Part shown: positions 22,148 through 34,613 of the stretch, in pieces
Layout of the letters: the number at the start of each line of letters is the position of its first letter
Numbering within the stretch: position 1 is the stretch's first letter
The notes under the pieces: generated by a model
What the model saw: only the letters and a program-made list of their open reading frames with translations
Told to the model about the DNA's origin: nothing
Databases searched by the model: none
From: Perkinsus olseni
Taxonomy: Eukaryota > Perkinsozoa > Perkinsida > Perkinsidae
Direction: 5' to 3'
Length of the DNA stretch: 64,000 nucleotides
Assembly (NCBI GenBank): GCA_013115135.1
Contig: JABANP010000007.1
Location: 248,001-312,000, forward strand
Translations under genes and position numbers: made by a program

Positions 22148-23050
22148 GGCGGATCGTGGCATCATCTGCTGTCTTGTCGATGCCTCGCTGTACATCGTAA
22201 AGTGCGCTCATACGAGCCATGACTCGGCCTGAACCTACGGAATGCGAGTAAAATCGTATGGTGGGACGCTGCCATCAATACGGTGTTGACGATACCCATC
22301 TCGCTGCATGACCCCTCGCTGACTCGGTGACTCTTGCGCAAACAATCACTGCCGAGCTCGCAATAAGCAGAGCATGAGTAATGAATACGACGCCTACCGT
22401 AGGCCTCCTAGCAGGACGCCTACGTAGGACGGTCCTACGTTGTTCCTCCTACATTTAGACATGATATTGCGCATGCGGTGTCACCGCAGCGGTGACGAAG
22501 AAAGGCGCTCGGGCCTTCCACCAGCGTGTGACCGAGATCATTCGTAAGACATATCCTGAAAACGACGGTAATCTCCCTGAGACTGTCTCAAGCGGCGATC
22601 ACACAGCAAGCTGGGTCCTCTCGATCCATGCAGTGGCAGAGGGTGTAGTCTTGTTCGAGCTAGCCGACATGCTCCTCGTTACCTGTCACTGCTCACTCTA
22701 CAACCTGACCCTCGTACCTGTTACATGCGTGGAGTGGACGGTAGGAGTGATTCCGAATGGAAGATCGAAGGTTACAATAGGAACCGAGAAATCTTTTTAG
22801 CCTGGAATGGCCAATAATCAGCTTGAGGGATGTTTAAGATATTCCTTCATACATCGAGCAGTACAGGGTACAGTAAGCCACTTCTTCTTCAATTCAAAGG
22901 AACAAACTTGCGCGCCAATAGCTTGGTGTTTGCAGGAGACGGCGTGCTCCCTCTTATTGGCCTATCTTAGCTTAGTAAATAAACCAACCCAGTCACTAAC
23001 CAGGCACTTCGAAGAAAGAAGGTGGGAAAATGGGCCGTGGAAAAGGCCTT
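22148..23050 (-). pseudogene. Decayed copy of family X gene
   Basis: On the minus strand this matches the family X gene of the second block. TNDLGHTLVEG is preserved near 22540, and a terminal segment MARMSALYDVQRGIDK lies near 22200. The membrane segment and the Asp-rich region are not intact. It is read as a relic. Confidence 0.55.
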
Positions 23051-23389
23051 GTTGAGGGCCTCCACTGGAGGCAAGTGCCCATTTCCGGTCACGTGTTTCA
23101 ACGCACAACAACCGAGACAGGTGTGCGACTGAGCGATCTCACGTTGCTCTTCTACGGTTGCGCCAAATTTTTAAAAGACTCCCCAGCCAAATATCTACGC
23201 TAAAACTGAACTTGCAGGAGTACGTAGAATACAACAGATCGTTTGGACAGCTGAACAACACCAAATCTTCATGAGTACAGCCGAGGACACATACAGCAAC
23301 AACATAGGGTGAATTCGCTCGGAAAAGAGGACGCATTGGGATGAAATCGTAAACTCTCCTCCCACGGGATGAGAGTCTTGCCACCACCA

Positions 23390-25175
23390 GAAATTCCTTT
23401 CATTGAGTTTTGGGCTGCCCACCGTGAGCCAGTGGACGATGTGAGGGATCTGGTATGTTATCGGCTCATCGCTCCGCATCTTCACTTCTTGAAACGGCAT
23501 CGGCCAGGTATCAAGGGAGACGTTACTGCCAGGTGGTGAGATGTAGTCACTGTAAGACTGTAGCTGCCTCTTAGATAAGTCCCATTTATGCTCTGAGGAT
23601 GAACTTAATGGGCTAGTTTGATGTGGAATTGGAAAGACTAAGTATTCCTTCCTCGTAAAGAGGATCGGCGTATGGAAAGTGTTTGCCGTTCACATGTCGG
23701 AGAAAAATGATTCGCTGTATTCGACGATTCCTCGCTCGGCCATTTTCATAACAATTTTAATAACAACTCTGGTGGACGGAGTTACCCTAATTTAATCGAA
23801 TGACATGAGTCGACACATACCATTGGGTAGAGGCACGACTTCCTCGCTGCGGGTGAGCAGCTCGTGTAGCCTGTACACGCTAAACTTCGGCTTGACGGAC
23901 CTATCAAGAACACCGAGAATCCAGAAGCGCTGACTAGACTAGGCCACCTCGTTGCACTACAAAGAAAACAGAATACCACCCGAAACCGCACGCATCCCAG
24001 CAGAGCTCCCGTGCGTAACAAATCCCCTGCTATGAGAAAGCGGGTGTAGCTTCGGTCACCCGAAGTGGGGACCGTCCACCATGGGCACTGTTCAATGAAC
24101 AGCTGCTGTCAACCCCAGGTTGATCTTCGCCATCCATGTTAGCGGATATAGCCTATACGCCCTGCCAGAGAGCCGCTGGCGCAGAAACACCTATATGGTA
24201 CAGCTCCGAGACTAGCCGAACACGCGAAAGGTCAGGGGTTTGCCAACGTCGAAGTCAAATCAAGTCAACTTGACTTGCATCCTCCGGTAATTTTGTTGGC
24301 ACACAATCCACTGGCCCCCTAGCGCTAGTAGTATTCGTTCCTGATGTATTCATGAAAGATTAACCCTCTGTCACTATCACTTATATCGGGTTCGAATAAT
24401 AACACGTGGATCTTACAAGCAGCTCCTTCTGCCTTCTGGATCTAGCAGCACTCTCAGTGCTGTGAGTTTTAAAGGCTGGTTGGCTTCTTTCCTGCTCCAG
24501 AAGATCTTGTACTCAGCGTCCTGATAAGTCAGCGGGAAGTAAGAAGGTTTTCTCCGACCGCCGTAGCCTCACCCATGTGTTCCGTAAAATCACTCTACTC
24601 CAGCCGTAGAGTGCATTCGCGTTGTCATGGAAAAGCTCTTCGCATTCTCGCAGGATTTCTGACCCGAACCTGCGCGCCCCCTGCACCCTCAATGAGGGCG
24701 GAGTCCTCGCTTTGATTTTCTTGGAGACTCTATGCTTTGGCAATAAATCGCATTTTCTCAGCAAATCTTCATCAGCCAAAACTGTGAATCCGAGCCCAGG
24801 TATATTCCCTGAGGAAACGAAATTGTGGGGAAGTTTTACTGGGAATCACCACCCCGTAGAATATTCCACATGTGCCACGTCGGTGATCCTGAGTGGCTCA
24901 GATTCTGCCTGCTCGACGTATCCTATGACGGTCTGCGAGAACCTCACTCTTCGCCAGAGCAAGTCGGGAGAAGAGGCTCACCGCCCAGTGACAGCGAGCG
25001 GGAGATCCTGAGCCCGCTTTACCTCTGAGTGTGTGTCTGGATCGTAGAAGGTCATATTCAGTCTGCTTGAAACATCGGGGGTCACACCTTCCGGAGCAAT
25101 AGCTGCTTGGTACGACGATGGTGCTATCGAGACGATTACGGTCAGAGAGCTCAGCAGGGCAGTCTGTTTGGTCAT
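23390..25175 (-). CDS. Family Y secreted protein, copy A
   Basis: Unrecognised protein family with six full or partial copies in this window, all minus strand. Exon 1 starts at the ATG complementary to 25173-25175, with a signal peptide (MTKQTALLSSLTVIVSIAP) and then SRLNMTFYDPDTHSEVK. Exon 3 is at 24779-24513 (ADEDLLRKCDLL ... ARRFGSEILRECEELF). The last exon (about 23610 down to 23390) has YSDYISPPGSNVSLDTWP and HIVHWLTVG. The stop codon used in copy B (TAA, minus strand) is TCA here, so this copy reads on for about 50 extra codons in the third frame or ends elsewhere. Secretion is inferred from the leader; the function is unknown. Confidence 0.55.
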
Positions 25176-25230
25176 AGGCGAGGAACTACAGGGCAAGTGA
25201 TTTGGGGTTATTGACAGGTGCTGCTCCAGC

Positions 25231-25290
25231 GTGTGTGTGAGTCTCAAGTCTAACGCGGAGGACAGGCTTGGTTAGACTAGCACCGATGTA
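25231..25290 (+). repeat. Dispersed ~55 bp element, copy 2
   Basis: The sequence gtgtgtgtgagtctcaagtctaacgc...ggcttggttagactagcaccgatg belongs to the same family as 10862-10918 and 28036-28110. Confidence 0.6.
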
Positions 25291-25762
25291 TCTTGTTTCG
25301 AGAGGGAGCTGCTCCAGCGCGGTCTAATCACCGTGTTCTAAGCGCTCCTACTGTGGAATTCCAACTATAGAAGAGAGGCTCTATTGGGCCCGAAAAAAAG
25401 CAAGAGAGCAAGGAACAGGTGGTTTCCATTTCTGGCGCGCTGATGACGGTAGGTCCTGTACCCTTCTGCCACTGACTTGATTGTCTTCCAGCTCATCGAG
25501 TGAAGTTGCATGATGTAGGGGAAATCAACTTGATTGGAGGACTTTTTCAGTCCTGAAGATGATGTTGGTGGTGGCACGCTGGGGCGAGGCTCGTGTGACG
25601 GTCGTAGACGCAGCCCCTCGGAGGTGTAAGCGGACCTCGCCGGGAGGAAAGGAAGCTTCTCTGGTTGAATGCACCCCTGAGGAAAGCTTCTTGACAACCT
25701 GTCTGATTGCACTGCATGTCAACGCTGCACAAAGTCTCCAACTGAGCACATCGGCAAGACTC

Positions 25763-25800
25763 TAAGCCAGAACCGGCGTTAGACTGTAAAGTTTGTGAGC
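25763..25800 (-). repeat. Dispersed element, copy 3 (partial, minus orientation)
   Basis: The minus strand reads acagtctaacgccggttctggctt, matching the core of the dispersed family. Confidence 0.5.
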
Positions 25801-25978
25801 CATATCGTATGGGTTATCCAGGGCATTTCTACTCGAGCAAGTCTCCCTAAACCTCCGCCAGCGGTAGCACCGGTGTATGTGTGTCATACACCGTGTGTGG
25901 AAGTTTACCTTCTCCTGCGTAGCGGCCTCCCGGCATCCCACAACCTGCAACCGGCATCAGCTTCATAACTGTTGGTTG

Positions 25979-26130
25979 TGCGCAACACCCACTCTTGAAA
26001 CGGGAGACAACGCGTAGGCAGTCAGGGAGTAATCGAGCGATTTTGGTATTGCTTTCGTCACTCGGTGGCAACGGAGCTCGAATCCTGAAAGATAACGCAG
26101 GAGTCGGGCCAGCTCATCGAGCCGATCAAC
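25979..26130 (+). repeat. Dispersed ~150 bp repeat, copy 2
   Basis: Partner of 19672-19830 (cgcaacacccactctt, aaacgggaga, gctcgaatcc, gccagctcat). Confidence 0.5.
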
Positions 26131-26669
26131 TAACACGAACGATAGGGTGAGTGGCGCAGCTGCCGCGTGGCCTACACAGTCCTGCAGTAGTCAGACCTAC
26201 TGCGCAGCTACAGTCCTCGGTTGTGTATCTGATTTACTTACGGAGTTTTCCCGGCCTTCCTCGTTATGCTCTGAGGGGCGCTTAATCTCCAGGGGCAGCA
26301 GCTCATTCCACCGTGGACAAGCCTCGGTTATTTGAGCACAGCGATTAACTTTGGTGACCACTTTTCCAACAACAGCATGAGCTCCTGCTGCCTGAAGAGC
26401 GGTTTGAAACGCTAGTCCGAACAGCGGACCCCTCGGGCCTCCGAAGTCCTTTGGCCTACTCGTTCCTCGAGATCGATTGTCTTCTTCTGAACATTTCGAA
26501 GTTTGCCGCGTGCCTAACAGAAAAAGACCATCATCGATATGGTGGGATTCTCCTCTGCATCGATACGATCTTGATCTTCCTCATCAGAACTGAAACCCGC
26601 TTAACATTCTCCATGAGATCTTTGCTCCTGCCAAGCGCAGCAGCTGTAAACCGAAGAGAGAACTGCGGC

Positions 26670-29337
26670 CTACTGTATGGCCGACTTAACGCGTCTCAGC
26701 CCATTGGAGAACTCCTCAACAGTGAGGCTGCCATCACCGCTAACATCAAGAATCGTCCAGAGTTCTTCCATTTCATCCGGCTCGAGGTCCAGGACCTGGC
26801 ATAGAGCTAAGGCTCGGGCAACCCGAGTTGTAGCAAAAGTGGCGACTCTTCGGTGGGTCGCCGTTGGGGTTGACCAGAATTCTAGACAGCTGTGGGCGGA
26901 GCGAGCGAAAAAAAGCAAAATCCACCTTGAGCTTGTTCTGAACGGTTTTGTTGTACAAGACAGCCTCGTGAAACTCATCGAAGGAGAGCTCTCCGCTTCC
27001 ATCAGCATCTAGCTCCTTGAACAACTTCGCTAGGCTGGTAATCTAAGGGAACAAGCCAGGCTGGGTGCAATGGAAAGGACAGCAGCATCATTCCCTCTCC
27101 AGCAGCAGGAGCCCGGCTCCGATGATGTACCGCAAGGACGGCTCAGAGGGGATACATCCATCGCTACATCATTCTGCTTCTCTCGTTCTCGTATCTTGGC
27201 TTGCTCCTCGGCATCAGCCTTCGCAATGGAGAAGGCGTTCTCAACAATGACAGCAGTAATTAGGTTCATCAAAACCATGACCACGCACTGAATAAGAGAA
27301 ACCTGGCGCGGCTCGCTGGAGGGCTGCATCGTCATCAGCGGCACATTCGACCTCGAAAGTCGCCACAGCGTCCTCACCAGTATCACCGCCACGAAGAAGA
27401 TAGTCACGGTACCAGGCGCCTTGGCTTGCATGGGCCTGACCAGCAGTGAGCATCACAATAACACTTGCAGTGCTGGGGAGAGTGATGATAATGATTACTA
27501 TCAATAATTCATGACCATCAGCTTTGTCCCAGACTCACCGTGCGATGGCTGCCCAGGAGTCGAGGGTCATGACCTGGAATAGGGTGAACATGGCACGCGA
27601 GACGCTTCCAAAGTGTTCTTGAACTGCTGCATCACCCCTGAATGATTACAACGAGTAGGCCCGCATGGACACAGCTTAGAGAGAGAGTAGCAGGGGCAAA
27701 GCCTGCTGCCGCGATTCTCACTTGAAGACTTCCATCCGGGCGATGATCTCCACGGCGAAGATGGAGAATATGAACAACACCGACGCTATCAAAACGTACC
27801 TATCATAACGAGACTCCTCGAACAATGTAACCCGAAAAGTATGTTGCAGCTGGAATGCCTCACGTCCAGAAGAGAGTTCTTGCTGATGACGCCAGGCCTC
27901 TGACCATATTCCACACGACTCGGATGAACGGTAAGACTCGGACCGCTCTGATGACACGTATCAGCCGTATTATTCCTGCCAATGACATCACGGAAATGGC
28001 GTGCGTGATAGTGGATAGCCGGTTGTGAGTGCGTGTGAAATGCGTGTGTGAGTTTACAGTCCAACGCCCACAATACGGCTTAGGTAGACTAGCACCAATG
28101 AGCCTGTTGAATAGGCCCTGTTCACCAAGCCAAGCGAGGGTTCATTGTCACCACGACTTACGCAATGACTGTAGAACGCGGAAGAGGTCGTGTGTCTTCG
28201 AGGTGGAGTTCGACCACACGGCGAGGGCGTAGAGAACAATCTGAGAATAATGTTACTCAGTCACTCGGACGGGGACGGCCTCGGGAACGGGATCGGCCAG
28301 GAATAGTTCTCACCAGTACAGCCTCTGCCGAGAACCATTTGCTGTAGAGAAGATAAAGATGTCCGTAACCTGGCACAATCAGAGAGGATGTTGGACGAGC
28401 GGTGAGCAAGACTTACACAGCAGCCTCAGAGAAATATCGAAAATGAAGAACACGGCAAAGAACTGCTCGAGGGTTGTGAAGCTTGCCAGCCTAAGGTTAA
28501 CTCCCTGGATTTGCCCCCGGACGCATGAGCGTCTTTGCTCTCGAGTCTCGACCGTCAGCCGAACAGGAGGAGACAGCTGGCCCCAGAGAGTACAAGACGA
28601 TGCTGCCGCGGTCAGCCAAGGCCCGAGCAGTCGCTCTCACAGTTCCTCGTTTTGTTCCGTCTTGTCCGTGCTGAACTGCATCCCTAGGAAGATACAGTGG
28701 ACGATAACTATCCAGGCCATCATTCGTTCGTGCGACGGGCTGTCTATGTACAGCTTGAGCCTGTAGGAGAGAAACGCAGGTCAACAGCAGTCGGAGAGTC
28801 CGTCGTTTGGCACTATGAATGGGGAGAAGCAGGAATACCGATCCGACCCACCGTGGGAAGTAGGGGTGCTCGTAGGTTGACCTGCTCTTGAGAACTCTGT
28901 CAACGTATCTGCAGCCTCGTAATCAATGACGATTCGAGTCCGCCTGATATACACTCTCTGAGCTATCCCACTTAAATGGGTAATCTCAAGGAACCAAGCA
29001 AAGGCCCAGTTCTGGTGGTACAGCTTGTCGATGTACTCGGCCATGAGCTCTCTCACCTGTCGAGAGGCTACAGCGAGGCCAGGCTTCAGTGCCAGCTCAC
29101 AACAGGCGCCTCAGAGTCGTTCTCGGCTGAGTCGTGGATGTCCTCTCCATCGTAGTGATAGCGTTCACTCGAGCGTGTGGTTCCTCGACTGCTGCTGTCG
29201 CGCTTCGAGGAAGACCCGCCTGGCGCCACACCATCGGGGTTGACGCTCCGATCAGGCTCACGTGTTGATGCTCTGATGCCTGCAGGTGGCTCGGTGCTTC
29301 GATCGTGCCCAACTATGGTTCCATCCGCGCTGTACAC
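26670..29337 (-). CDS. Single-domain voltage-gated cation channel with C-terminal EF-hands
   Basis: Multi-exon minus-strand gene for a six-helix ion channel of the voltage-gated Na/Ca superfamily. In order down the minus strand: a Ser/Arg/Asp-rich N-terminus (29337-29100), ELMAEYIDKLYHQNWAFAW (~29050), S1 AWIVIVHCIFLGMQF (~28720), S2 TTLEQFFAVFFIFDISLRL (~28430), an S3-like segment, S4 RLIRVIRAVRVLPFIR with regular Arg spacing (~27950), S5 LIASVLFIFSIFAVEI (~27770), pore loop MFTLFQVMTLDSWAAIA (~27570) and S6 CVVMVLMNLITAVIVEN (~27270). After S6 come two canonical EF-hand loops, DADGSGELSFDE (~27000) and DVSGDGSLTVEE (~26730), and the stop at 26670-26672. One S1-S6 set with TLDSW in the filter and EF-hands resembles protist single-domain (EukCat-like) channels. 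The 5' exon is unresolved. Confidence 0.8.
28036..28110 (+). repeat. Dispersed ~55 bp element, copy 4
   Basis: Reads gtgtgagtttacagtccaacgcc...acggcttaggtagactagcaccaatgag. It lies in an intron of the channel gene, on the opposite strand. Confidence 0.6.
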
Positions 29338-29898
29338 GTATTCCTAGCGGGCTTCAGTCGTGTGCGACGTTCGAGCGTCGAAGCATTTCTCACTCCTAGT
29401 GACCTCCGCCTCCCCGTTTGACTGTAGCCTCTGTCCATGGTACGTCGGTGTTGCTGCTGATGCAGGGACTCCTAATAATTTCGACGAGGCAGAGTTGCTG
29501 ATTATGATGAACTGACCTCTTCTGGCGTTGCTCGTTCATTGAAGATTGCCGGGACGAATGTGATGGGGGTGATGAGCGTAGGGACGCTGTTCTCGCTATC
29601 GCCACCACCATTCGGATGCGAATACATAACGGCACGTCTGCAACCTTTTGAAGGCAGTCAAACGGATCGTGTCAGCTCGATCCTGCGCGACTTTGACAGT
29701 GGCCTTTGGTGGCTAGCTCATGGGCCTTCCCAAAGTGACACTGAGCTCAACAAGTACAGGCATGTACGCTTTCGGGAAGTGCGGAAGCACTTGAGATGAA
29801 TCAATTTAGTTGGAGGAAATGCTACTCGTGATTTCTCAATGATCTTATTTGCTCGACAAGTGTAACAGGGCGTGACACAGAGGTACTCCTCCGCGGCG
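29338..29898. other. Upstream region of the channel gene
   Basis: May hold the first channel exon and promoter. A minus-strand open frame at 29396-29635 has no recognisable domain. Nothing else was seen. Confidence 0.35.
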
Positions 29899-30870
29899 TT
29901 AAAGAGACCGTTTCACTGGCCTCAAGAACCTGACAGAGAAGCAGAGAGAAGGAGAAGACGCTTCCACGTGAAAGAGGCTTGCCTTCTCCAGGAATTCATC
30001 AGCAGGAACTGAGCCGTTGAGAAGTTGCTTGCAGTCGTGGTCCGTAGCAGCGATGACTTGCGCCAACTCTGTGACATGGACAGCACCCGACTGGTTCAAA
30101 TCGACGCCCCTGATTGCAGAAAAGGAGGTTACCAGCCCTGCCGTCAAATATTGAAGGCGCGATCACTATATCTAAGTAAGTATGTACTTTAACGATATAT
30201 CTATCGCTTCGGACGCACGGTATGAAAGTCCTTACGAAGAGATGCCAACAACTTTCAGATCGTCATCGCGGCGGCACAAGGCAAACGATGAGATCATCAC
30301 AACCCTCTATACTCCCTATATATCTACAGCAATAGATAGGCCTGATAATGAATACACCAGGTATTGTAAACTGAATATTGTAAGCTGGTGTTGATAGTAT
30401 GGCAATGTGGGCACCCTCGCACTTGAATGCTCCTCTCATCTGCTCTGTGGTCATCCAACTCACACCGCTTGTGTACAGCATATGGCAGAAGGCCGCATAG
30501 GAGACATACCAAACATGCCTGACCAAGGAAAGTCCCGGGAACATTCTATCAAGAACAGCGTACTTCTCCTGCTCCGAGTGTATCGCCTGCGGCTTGTCTT
30601 CTCGCGGCGCAACAACCTGCGAAGCGCCACAATCCTTGACGGCATGCTAGTCAGAGAAACAGACCCCTATCAGCTGCTGCCGCCTCTTGCCGATCTGCCG
30701 TTTGATGCCTCGAAGGACATAATGCAACTTAACAGCGCTGGCGATGAGGAGCTCACTCTGTGTCGCCCTAGGGTCTGAAAAATGACACTAAAATCCAGGG
30801 GACACGGCACGGTACCACTCGAAGAGAACACTGCCGGAGCGAGAGCGGCGAAGGCTGCGCACGAGCCCAT
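29899..30870 (-). CDS. Possible EF-hand-containing protein, unresolved
   Basis: Minus-strand frames look coding but were not joined. Near 30560-30390: EQEKYAVLDRMFPGLSL and VRHVWYVSYAAFCHMLY. Near 30120-29960: GVDLNQSGAVHVTELAQVIA, whose DLNQSGAVHVTE fits an EF-hand loop. These could be one gene upstream of, or paralogous to, the channel. Function is not assigned. Confidence 0.35.
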
Positions 30871-30879
30871 AATAGGAGA

Positions 30880-33800
30880 GCTGGTGACATGAGGATTGTA
30901 CGAAGGACGCCGCGCTGAGCAAAAATCAGTACAGCAGTATGAGCGGAGCGAAGCCCGTTACCAACAAAGGCTCCTGCTCTGATATCGGTAAGACCACCCT
31001 GAACGGTACTGCCGTGTTTGCGCCGAGCGGCTTCCTGCTGGACCTCGGCCTGTGATTGAGTACGATGGACTACTAGGGAGGCCTGGATAGCTCACGTGAA
31101 GGTTCTTGTGGCGGAGCTCCTGTTCATATTGAATACAGCGGCGGCAAGTCCGGCAACAGTCTCTGTCGACTGAGACACAGTAAGGGCATCCACAGATCGC
31201 ACTCTACAGAGGAGATTACTCTCAGCCTGGCTTTTAGTGTTATCGAGGTCCTCCGTTTTCCCACCTAAACGCTTGCCTCCCCGATCGAGGTTGGCGTTTC
31301 GTTCAACGGCCTGCAAGGGCGTGCTTCGGTTCCGGTGTACGCTATACGGTTACTTTCACGTGCCTCCAGCAGCCCTTCCTACAATCATCGCTGATACCGT
31401 GACACCGCGAGTACAGTGCCTCCACGATCTCCTGAAATTTTCATACCACCGATGAGCGTCGGTAAGCCTCCCTTACGTGACTCCAAACCTTTGGCATTAT
31501 CCTTGCTCGGCACTTCAGTACCGAATTCGCCCCATTAACATGAGCACACTCCGTGCCGTTCAAGTAGGGACCCATCAGGCATGTCCTCAAAGCGGCTCTT
31601 CGATAACTGGAAGGCCGAAGCTCTCTAACTATACGGTCGGCCTTCCTCTCTGTTTTCTGGAAGTCAGAGTTATCCCCAGTGTTGGACTGAGTCGGCCCTG
31701 AGCCAGTATTGACGAACTCAAGAGCTCTGTTTCCAAGGACGACATATTCGTGGTGGTAAATTCACGCATTGCATGTGGCAGCTGCGGTCCGACTTTCCTC
31801 TTCGCGCGGACCACTCAGGCCCCGCCATACGCTGTCACTGGTCGTCACCCAGCCTGAAGCAGTGAATCAGCCAGGTACGGCAGACTACTCCCTACCCGGG
31901 AGCATCTTGTCGAGGTAGGCTCGCTGTCCTGGATGGACGAGATGGTTGTCCTTAGACACCACCACGTGCCCTCGGGGATTCCACTTCCTCCGCGGCGATT
32001 CTGTTGTTGACGCCCAGAGAGTGTCTGACAACACACGCAGTGCAGTCCCTAGCTCACGCTCACAAGCAGCACCTTTATAAGGGACTCTGAAGAGCTCGTT
32101 GGTCGTATTGAACCGACGCTGCAGGGATGGTAGTTTGGGTAAAGCCCGAGCCGACTGTCCGAGGTTTCCGTCGACACGGAAATGATCCACCACTCCCGGA
32201 ATGTCTTCGGTCCGAGCCTGCCTGGATGCTTGGCAGGCTCGTGGACCGACGGGGTCGTTTTGGCTTGGCTGAGCCGAGCTGCGAGAGCAACTAAGAGAGA
32301 GGTGCTCCCGGGTCGGATGAATTGCTTCGCTAGTGCCGTCCCCTACCATGTTGTAGAAGGTGTCATTGGGGTACCCTAGGTCGGTCGAAGTACTCTCGGA
32401 CGTAGGAAGAATAGACAGAGTTGTCCTTCGAAAAAGTCACGTGGTGCAGCTTATCTGCCACCAACTTTCCGGGTCCACCAAGGCTAGTTGTGCGAGCAGC
32501 TCACCCCAACTGCCTTGTGTTCTGTTCTTCCTCTGTGGCGCGAATCTCTGCTTTATGCGTTGTTCCTTGAGGAAGTCCAAGAGGAGGTTCCCACTAGGCT
32601 GGCTAGCGACCCTGAAACGCCCCTTGTGCACCCATAGACGTCCTCTAGCCGAATCGACTTGAGTCGCGTTATGTTGCCCTCCGAATTCAACTTCCTTAAC
32701 CTTCGGACTCAATGGCCACGTGAGCGTCGTCGGGCCTGAAACTCGCAGCGATACTGCCCTAGCAGCTGTGAGACGGCAGTGACAGTTTCCTAGTTCTAGG
32801 TCAGAGAGTTGGGCCATCGTATTTCTCAGACCCCGAACCCCGTAGGCCATCACTCGTAGCCATGCACCATGCATCACCCTGCAACTGTGATCGGCTTCGG
32901 CTCTTTCGTCTAGCTTTCTTCGATTTCCGCTTACCACTGCCTGAGAAGATAAGAGCCTAATCCCGGACTACACAGAAGCTAGTCATTCCGATCGTAATCT
33001 TCCGCTGACAGCGCGGGCCAGAGATCATCTCCTCACTGTCAATAATCCTGTTGGTATCTCTAGGAGATATCACTACGTGACCTATGACGGAGCACGTTCA
33101 ATATATAACCATGACGGGGCTATCGGTGGTGTCGTTAGCTGTCGGAGCTAGCGTCAAGACGAAATGGCCAACCTGACGTCCTCCGATCGTATTTGTAATC
33201 GCACATTTCTGCATCGAGTTTCAAGCCCGGACTGACGAGAGCCAGGACGCTCTACCTTTTTTCTTTTCCTGTACATTCTTCGTGACCGATAACGACTCTA
33301 GCGATGCTCTACGTCGCGGTACATCCGGCATCAAAAGGCTGCACTCGAGACAGGTTGATTCGGCCACACCAGCCGAGTCTGCTGCCTTCCTTTCCCCGCA
33401 CTATTACGCGTATCGACAACTTCACAAAACGTGGACTGGTGTGTGCATCAACTTTTGATGCTACGAGAAGGGAAGTATTCTCCCAAGGCCCGCAAGAGGT
33501 CTAGTAAGAAGTTTCTGCGCGCATGCGTGCTGGCCATGACGGGCGGGCGAGATTTGCCCCACGTCACCGTCGTTGTCGCCGGCCATATTCAAAGGCCCTG
33601 TAACGTAGGAGCTCCTTCCTTAAGGAACTTACGGTCCTTCCTCAAGGAAGTACTCTTGAGTTATAGGGCCAGAGTGTTGAATGGCCTGTACATCGCCCCT
33701 GGAGCCGACTAATCGCGCCTGCTCTACCATACTCGACTTCCGGGATCGCTCTTGAGCAATGGAAGTAGTCCATTGAGCACCCCATTTCATTTCCTCACTC

Positions 33801-34613
33801 AAACCTGGGAGGCTACAGCGGGCTGCTTCCTCTGGCCGTGTACCCTTGGAAGCTTGCCAGTCATCTCGGCGGTAGGGCCTGTTGAACGTGGGCGCCTTGG
33901 CCTTTCGGAGCTCCACCGGCGATAGCGGCGACAGTCCACGGTCAAATCTCGGATTCCGCCCTGTCAAATTGTCTATGAGTCATAGACGTGGTATGAGCCA
34001 TAGGCATTGACTATGACGACTGTCCTACTGAGCCTACGGCCTCGCCTTAATGGTGATGGTGCTCAGTTCATTATCGCTTAGCACTGTCGTCGAAGAGGGC
34101 AGATACTGTTGCCGAACACTTTGCCTACCCAATCTCGAAGTCTCCTTGCTTTGGAATACACCCACGGTCCTCTTCGGAGTTGCAGTTGGCTTCCTCCATG
34201 AGTTGTCGCCTGTTTGTACTGCCTGCCGTGTCTACCCTCGCTGGCCGTACAGGCAGCAAACTCGTTGGTCAGCAGGCTAGCACCCAGGTCCCTCGGTCAA
34301 CATCGATTCTGTTTTCTCCACACCGTACTCCCTCAGGATCTTCTCAAATCCACCCTCAGGGGCTGGCCCGTGCACCTCCGCGAGAGTACTTGGACGTTCG
34401 AAGATTTTTCAGGCGAGAACAGGATATTAGAGGACTCCCCAAGCCCTGCCCTCACAAGCCTGGTACGTGCCCGCTAGCCCCCACCCAGTCAACGGCTCGA
34501 CAGGTCTCAGCGACAGTTGGAGTCGCCAGGCAGTCTGGGGAGGTCCATCCGGACTACGCGACGCTTATGATGACAGAGTGAGCTTCATATAAAACTCAGA
34601 ATCCATTCTGGAA
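30880..34613. other. Poorly resolved region with unrecognised open frames
   Basis: The longest coding-like frames are on the minus strand. One at 32937-32437 (166 codons, containing LWVHKGRFRVASQPSGNLLL) and one at 32349-31885 (154 codons, containing LPSLQRRFNTTNELF) might be parts of one gene or an old retroelement. On the plus strand, 34214-34477 (TFEDFSGENRILEDSPSP) also reads like protein. No domain was recognised in any of them. Confidence 0.3.

Larger units (their letters stand above)
22148..25330 (+). repeat. Segmental duplication, copy A
   Basis: Aligns collinearly with 43300-47100, and its right part with 50990-53180. Similarity extends through introns and intergenic DNA, for example the tcgatgcctcgctgtacatc block at ~22170 and ~43315, the caccagcgtgtgaccgagatca type block at ~22520 and ~43620, and the aacaacatagggtgaattcg type block at ~23300. 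It carries a decayed copy of gene X (left) and a copy of gene Y (right), both minus strand. Copy A has a small extra palindrome-rich insertion near 22395-22440 (cctaccgtaggcctcc...) that is absent from copy B. Confidence 0.8.
25300..26669. other. Intergenic region with repeat fragments
   Basis: Contains the reverse-oriented dispersed element at 25763-25800 and the second copy of the ~150 bp repeat at 25979-26130. Short open frames are not convincing. Confidence 0.5.

Noticed and set aside
32437..32937. Minus-strand 166-codon frame considered as a retroelement gag or protease
   Set aside because: No zinc knuckle, protease or reverse-transcriptase motif could be found, so no retroelement call is made.
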